Positions 6,210 through 9,132 of a DNA stretch of 9,132 nt are shown here, piece by piece. The position numbers were made by a program, and so were the translations under genes. Below the pieces are notes generated by a model that was not told where the DNA came from, did not search any database, and saw only the letters and a program-made list of their open reading frames with translations. Source of the DNA: JAWLFI01 sp964626595 (GTDB lineage: Bacteria > Bacteroidota > Bacteroidia > Chitinophagales > Saprospiraceae); NCBI GenBank assembly GCA_964626595.1, contig CAZVFU010000083.1:1-9132 (forward strand). The letters run 5' to 3'. Every line of letters starts with the position of its first letter. Position 1 is the stretch's first letter.

Positions 6210-8832
6210 CGTCTAAGTTTTCCTGAATTGACTTCAATTTCATCATGCATTCAATAGGCGTCATGGTACTTAAGTCCAAATTCTTTAGCTCATCGCGAAA
6301 AGCTTCCCATTGCGGATCGACGCCCCCAAACATACTTAGCTGAACGCCCGTGCTGGGCTCCATTTGAGCCAATTTTTGTTGCGTTTCCTCTTTTTGCTGG
6401 ATATTCTTGGACTCCAGTCGACTTAAAATCTGACGCGCGCGATCAATCACGAGATCAGGCATACCCGCCATTCGAGCCACCTGAATACCGAAAGAGTGGT
6501 GAGACCCTCCAGCTTGTAATTTCCGAAGAAAAACGATCTGATTGCGACTCTCTTTGGTCGCGACATTATAGTTTTTCACTCGCTCGTATTTATCTGCCAA
6601 TTGGTTTAGCTCATGATAGTGCGTGGCAAATAGCGTTTTCGGAGCACCGCCTGTAGATTCGTGCAGAAATTCAGCGATCGCCCAGGCAATCGAGATTCCA
6701 TCATAGGTGCTTGTTCCCCGACCAATTTCATCCAGGAGAATCAATGATCGCGGAGATACATTATTCAGAATGCTTGAGGTCTCATTCATTTCCACCATAA
6801 AAGTGGACTCCCCGGAACTAATGTTATCTGAAGCGCCTACACGGGAAAACACCTTGTCGATGCGCCCAATACGTGCTGATGTGGCCGGCACAAAGCACCC
6901 CATCTGAGCCATGAGGACAATGAGCGCGGTTTGACGCAAAATGGCTGATTTTCCCGACATATTGGGTCCGGTAATCATCATGATTTGTTGTTCTTTATCA
7001 TCGAGGTATATATCATTAGGAATAAAGGGCTCCCCAGTGGGTAGGGACTTTTCGATGACCGGGTGGCGCGCCTGCTTCAGGTCGATGATGAATTCATCAT
7101 CCATAACTGGCCTCACATAATCGTTCATTTCGGCAATTTGTGAGAAGGCTAATAGACAATCGAGTTTTCCCAGCGTGCGTGCGTTGAGTTGAATGGGCTC
7201 AATATAGGCTTCCAGATAGGATACCAACTCATCGTAAAGAGCTGCCTCCAATTCCAGACTTTTCTCTTCAGCGGTGAGTATTTTTTCCTCCAGGATTTTC
7301 AATTCCTCTGATATATATCGCTCTGAATTGGTGAGGGTCTGTTTCCGTATCCAGTGGTCGGGAACCATTCCCTTATTCTTATATTTATTCGTTACTTCGA
7401 GATAATACCCAAATACATTATTGAAGCCCACTTTGAGATTTTGAATACCCGTCTCCTCCGCCTCTTTGACCTGAAGATCCAGCAGCATCTTTTTACTATC
7501 CTTAATGATGGATCTATATTCATCCAATTCAGGATGAAATTCATCTGCAATCACTTTTTCCTTTCCGATCTGCGGTGGAGGCGATTCCATTAAAGCCGTT
7601 CCAATTTTTGCACGCACCGTAGGGCAATCATTTAGCGCGTGTATCATAGGCTTAAGACCTGCTACCTTCGCAGATTCGAGTTTTTCGCGAATGTCAGGAA
7701 CTCGATCCAGAGCGACCTTGAGCTGAGCGGTTTCTCTGGGGTTGATTTTTTTGGAGGGTACTTTTGAAATCAGGCGCTCGAGGTCGCCAATGCTTTCCAA
7801 TTCTTCACGTAAATCGGCACGGGCCGATTCTTCACTCAAATAGTGCTCGACAATATCATGACGCCCTTTGATATCATCGAGGTCATTTATAGGAAGAACG
7901 ACCCACTTTTTCATCTGTCGCGCGCCCATCGGTGAAATCGTATCATCCAGAATTTCATATAAGGGAATGCCGGTGGCATGCGGGCTTTGAATCAGCTCCA
8001 GATTCCGAATGGTGAATTTATCGAGCCAAACATACTCCTCACTCTGTAACCGTCGGATGGAATTGATATGAGCCGACTGTGTATTTTCAGTGCGCATGAG
8101 ATACTGGAGAATAGCCCCGGCGGCTATTTGCGCACTTTTCAATTCCTCGATCCCAAAGCCCTTTAAATTTTGAACTTGAAATTGATCTAATAGCTTGGGG
8201 CGGGCAAAATCCAGCGTAAAGATCCACTCCTCCAGGGGATAGATATGAAAATCGGTGCCTGTCAGGACATGCATTTCTTCTTTTCGTGTAGAAGCATATA
8301 TGATTTCCCGCGCCTGCAAACTCTGTAAGAGCTTTTCTACCTGAGCAGACGATCCTTCGCTCACTAAAAATTCTCCGGTAGAAAGATCTAGAAATGCTAC
8401 GCCCATGCTGTCGCCCTCAAAGTGGACGGAGGCCAAAAAATTATTGGATTTATGGTCCAGCAATTGATCATTTAATGCGAGGCCGGGTGTAATCATTTCC
8501 GTAACCCCGCGTTTGACCAATTTGGTATTCTTATTTGGTTTTTCCAGTTGTTCGCAAATCGCCACTCGCAAGCCTGCCTTGACAAGCCGGGGCAGATATA
8601 AATCTAAAGAGTGATGTGGAAATCCCGCAAGTGCGATATTGCTCCCTCCATTATTACGACTCGTGAGCGTTATACCTAATATATTGGCGGCCTTTTCAGC
8701 ATCATCACCAAAAGTTTCGTAAAAATCGCCCACTCTGTAGAGCAATAGTGCATCAGGGTACTTGCTTTTCATTTTGAAGTACTGCTGCATCAGAGGGGTG
8801 GGTTTCTTCGCCGCTTTTTTCTTCTTACTCAC
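6178..8832 (-). CDS. mutS: DNA mismatch repair protein MutS
   Basis: This 884-residue MutS1 recognises base mismatches and small loops after replication and, with MutL, starts strand-specific repair. The mismatch-reading motif GDFYETF (35-41) provides the intercalating Phe37 and Glu39. The ATPase has Walker A TGPNMSGKS (621-629), the conserved SDNISSGESTFMVEM (668-682), Walker B LILLDEIGRGTS (697-708) and TLFATHYHEL (733-742). QLSMF (831-835) fits the beta-clamp binding motif, and a helical tail (842-873) resembles the dimer/tetramer region. The start is GTG (8830-8832). The only nearby ATG in frame is codon 15, which would remove a Lys-rich N-terminus (SKKKKAAKK) like that seen before PLMQQY in relatives and leave the FxE motif unusually early, so GTG is preferred. 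No in-frame ATG occurs between the upstream TAA and this GTG. No clear promoter precedes it; TATATTTA (8872-8879, minus) is the nearest -7-like site, without a TTG at the right distance. Confidence 0.97.
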   Translation of the reverse strand: MSKKKKAAKKPTPLMQQYFKMKSKYPDALLLYRVGDFYETFGDDAEKAANILGITLTSRNNGGSNIALAGFPHHSLDLYLPRLVKAGLRVAICEQLEKPNKNTKLVKRGVTEMITPGLALNDQLLDHKSNNFLASVHFEGDSMGVAFLDLSTGEFLVSEGSSAQVEKLLQSLQAREIIYASTRKEEMHVLTGTDFHIYPLEEWIFTLDFARPKLLDQFQVQNLKGFGIEELKSAQIAAGAILQYLMRTENTQSAHINSIRRLQSEEYVWLDKFTIRNLELIQSPHATGIPLYEILDDTISPMGARQMKKWVVLPINDLDDIKGRHDIVEHYLSEESARADLREELESIGDLERLISKVPSKKINPRETAQLKVALDRVPDIREKLESAKVAGLKPMIHALNDCPTVRAKIGTALMESPPPQIGKEKVIADEFHPELDEYRSIIKDSKKMLLDLQVKEAEETGIQNLKVGFNNVFGYYLEVTNKYKNKGMVPDHWIRKQTLTNSERYISEELKILEEKILTAEEKSLELEAALYDELVSYLEAYIEPIQLNARTLGKLDCLLAFSQIAEMNDYVRPVMDDEFIIDLKQARHPVIEKSLPTGEPFIPNDIYLDDKEQQIMMITGPNMSGKSAILRQTALIVLMAQMGCFVPATSARIGRIDKVFSRVGASDNISSGESTFMVEMNETSSILNNVSPRSLILLDEIGRGTSTYDGISIAWAIAEFLHESTGGAPKTLFATHYHELNQLADKYERVKNYNVATKESRNQIVFLRKLQAGGSHHSFGIQVARMAGMPDLVIDRARQILSRLESKNIQQKEETQQKLAQMEPSTGVQLSMFGGVDPQWEAFRDELKNLDLSTMTPIECMMKLKSIQENLDENNKAPSKNR

Positions 8833-8947
8833 ACTCGCTTTTTGCGTAAAAGTAAAACTTATTTAGAAAAGTAAATATATAACATAAGGAAAAGCAGTGG
8901 GATTATCCACATTTGAGATATTACCAGATGATTTTTGCTATGATTTT

Positions 8948-9132
8948 GGGCGTGCCCCTTCTCCCTTTTCCTTCCGCTGCGCTCAGGAATAAAGGTCTCA
9001 GGGTCGGTCCCTTCCGGGGTTCGCTGGACGCTCCGTCCTTTAGAGACGCGAAGCATCGCGTCTCTACTGCGGACTGCCGGCCCTCTGGGTCCGGCACCCT
9101 CCAGGCACCTCACGCTTCCGCGCTCCGCGCGG
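8948..9132. repeat. GC-rich hairpin cluster, probable dispersed repeat truncated by the window end
   Basis: After an AT-rich stretch upstream of mutS (8833-8947, in which I see nothing firm), the base composition switches sharply to GC-rich. The segment opens with GGGCGTGCCCC and contains successive hairpins: GGACG-CTC-CGTCC (9026-9038), the palindrome at 9041-9066, a 9-position stem with one mismatch at 9075-9096 (loop TCTG), and CCGCGC-TCC-GCGCGG (9118-9132), which ends exactly at the last base. GGCACC is directly repeated at 9093-9098 and 9104-9109. The frame open across it on the minus strand (8859-9113) has no protein-like features. From memory, similar GGGCGTGCCC-initiated, hairpin-rich intergenic repeats occur in many Bacteroidota genomes; a copy-number search is needed to establish that here. 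Confidence 0.6.
9041..9066. repeat. Perfect palindrome, 11-bp stem with AGCA loop
   Basis: TAGAGACGCGA (9041-9051) pairs without mismatch with TCGCGTCTCTA (9056-9066) around a 4-base loop. The TAGAGACGCG arm resembles short mobile palindromes that I recall from Bacteroidota and cyanobacterial intergenic regions. It lies inside the larger hairpin cluster and could be a separate element inserted into it. No flanking T-run suggests that it is not a terminator. Confidence 0.7.

Noticed and set aside
8859..9113. 84-codon open frame on the minus strand over the GC-rich hairpin segment
   Set aside because: It reads through palindromes, is rich in Arg, Gly and Pro with no domain pattern, and its end is a random hydrophobic run from the AT-rich leader of mutS. 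Openness follows from base composition.

Overview
The window is a stretch of ordinary chromosome from a member of the Bacteroidota. Four things point there: a short 290-residue primary sigma factor, a large secreted protein with SprB-type modules and a type IX secretion (T9SS) C-terminal sorting domain, a START-like protein of a type I associate with this phylum, and several matches to the Bacteroidota promoter (TTG/TTTG, about 19-22 bases, TAnnTTTG). No gene start shows a clear Shine-Dalgarno sequence, which also fits. I cannot place it below phylum.

Layout, left to right. Positions 1-937 (minus) hold the ATPase of an ABC-2 type exporter, with the first codons of a downstream gene, probably its permease, overlapping the ATPase stop codon. 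A clean promoter lies just upstream at 961-993. Positions 1065-1445 (minus) encode a small acidic START-like protein. A 164-base divergent region separates it from rpoD (1610-2482, plus), which ends in a strong intrinsic terminator. Positions 2656-2686 carry a near-ideal promoter for a single-gene unit, 2712-6140 (plus). Its 1142-residue product is exported: signal peptide, thioredoxin domain with CGPC, three SprB-like modules, five Ig-like modules each with one cysteine pair, a PKD domain, two more SprB modules and a T9SS type A sorting domain. It converges on mutS (6178-8832, minus), and one long hairpin sits across the junction. The last ~185 bases (8948-9132) are non-coding, GC-rich and packed with hairpins, including a perfect 11-bp-stem palindrome. 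They look like a dispersed repeat cut off by the window edge.

How the genes relate: rpoD and mutS are core housekeeping genes, and the ABC ATPase is part of an exporter operon. The large secreted protein has its own promoter and terminators and is the main accessory feature. The genes do not form one pathway. I do not see a defence system, CRISPR array, prophage, insertion sequence or tRNA/rRNA gene. The least ordinary parts are the thioredoxin-headed, cysteine-paired surface protein and the hairpin-rich repeat at the right edge.
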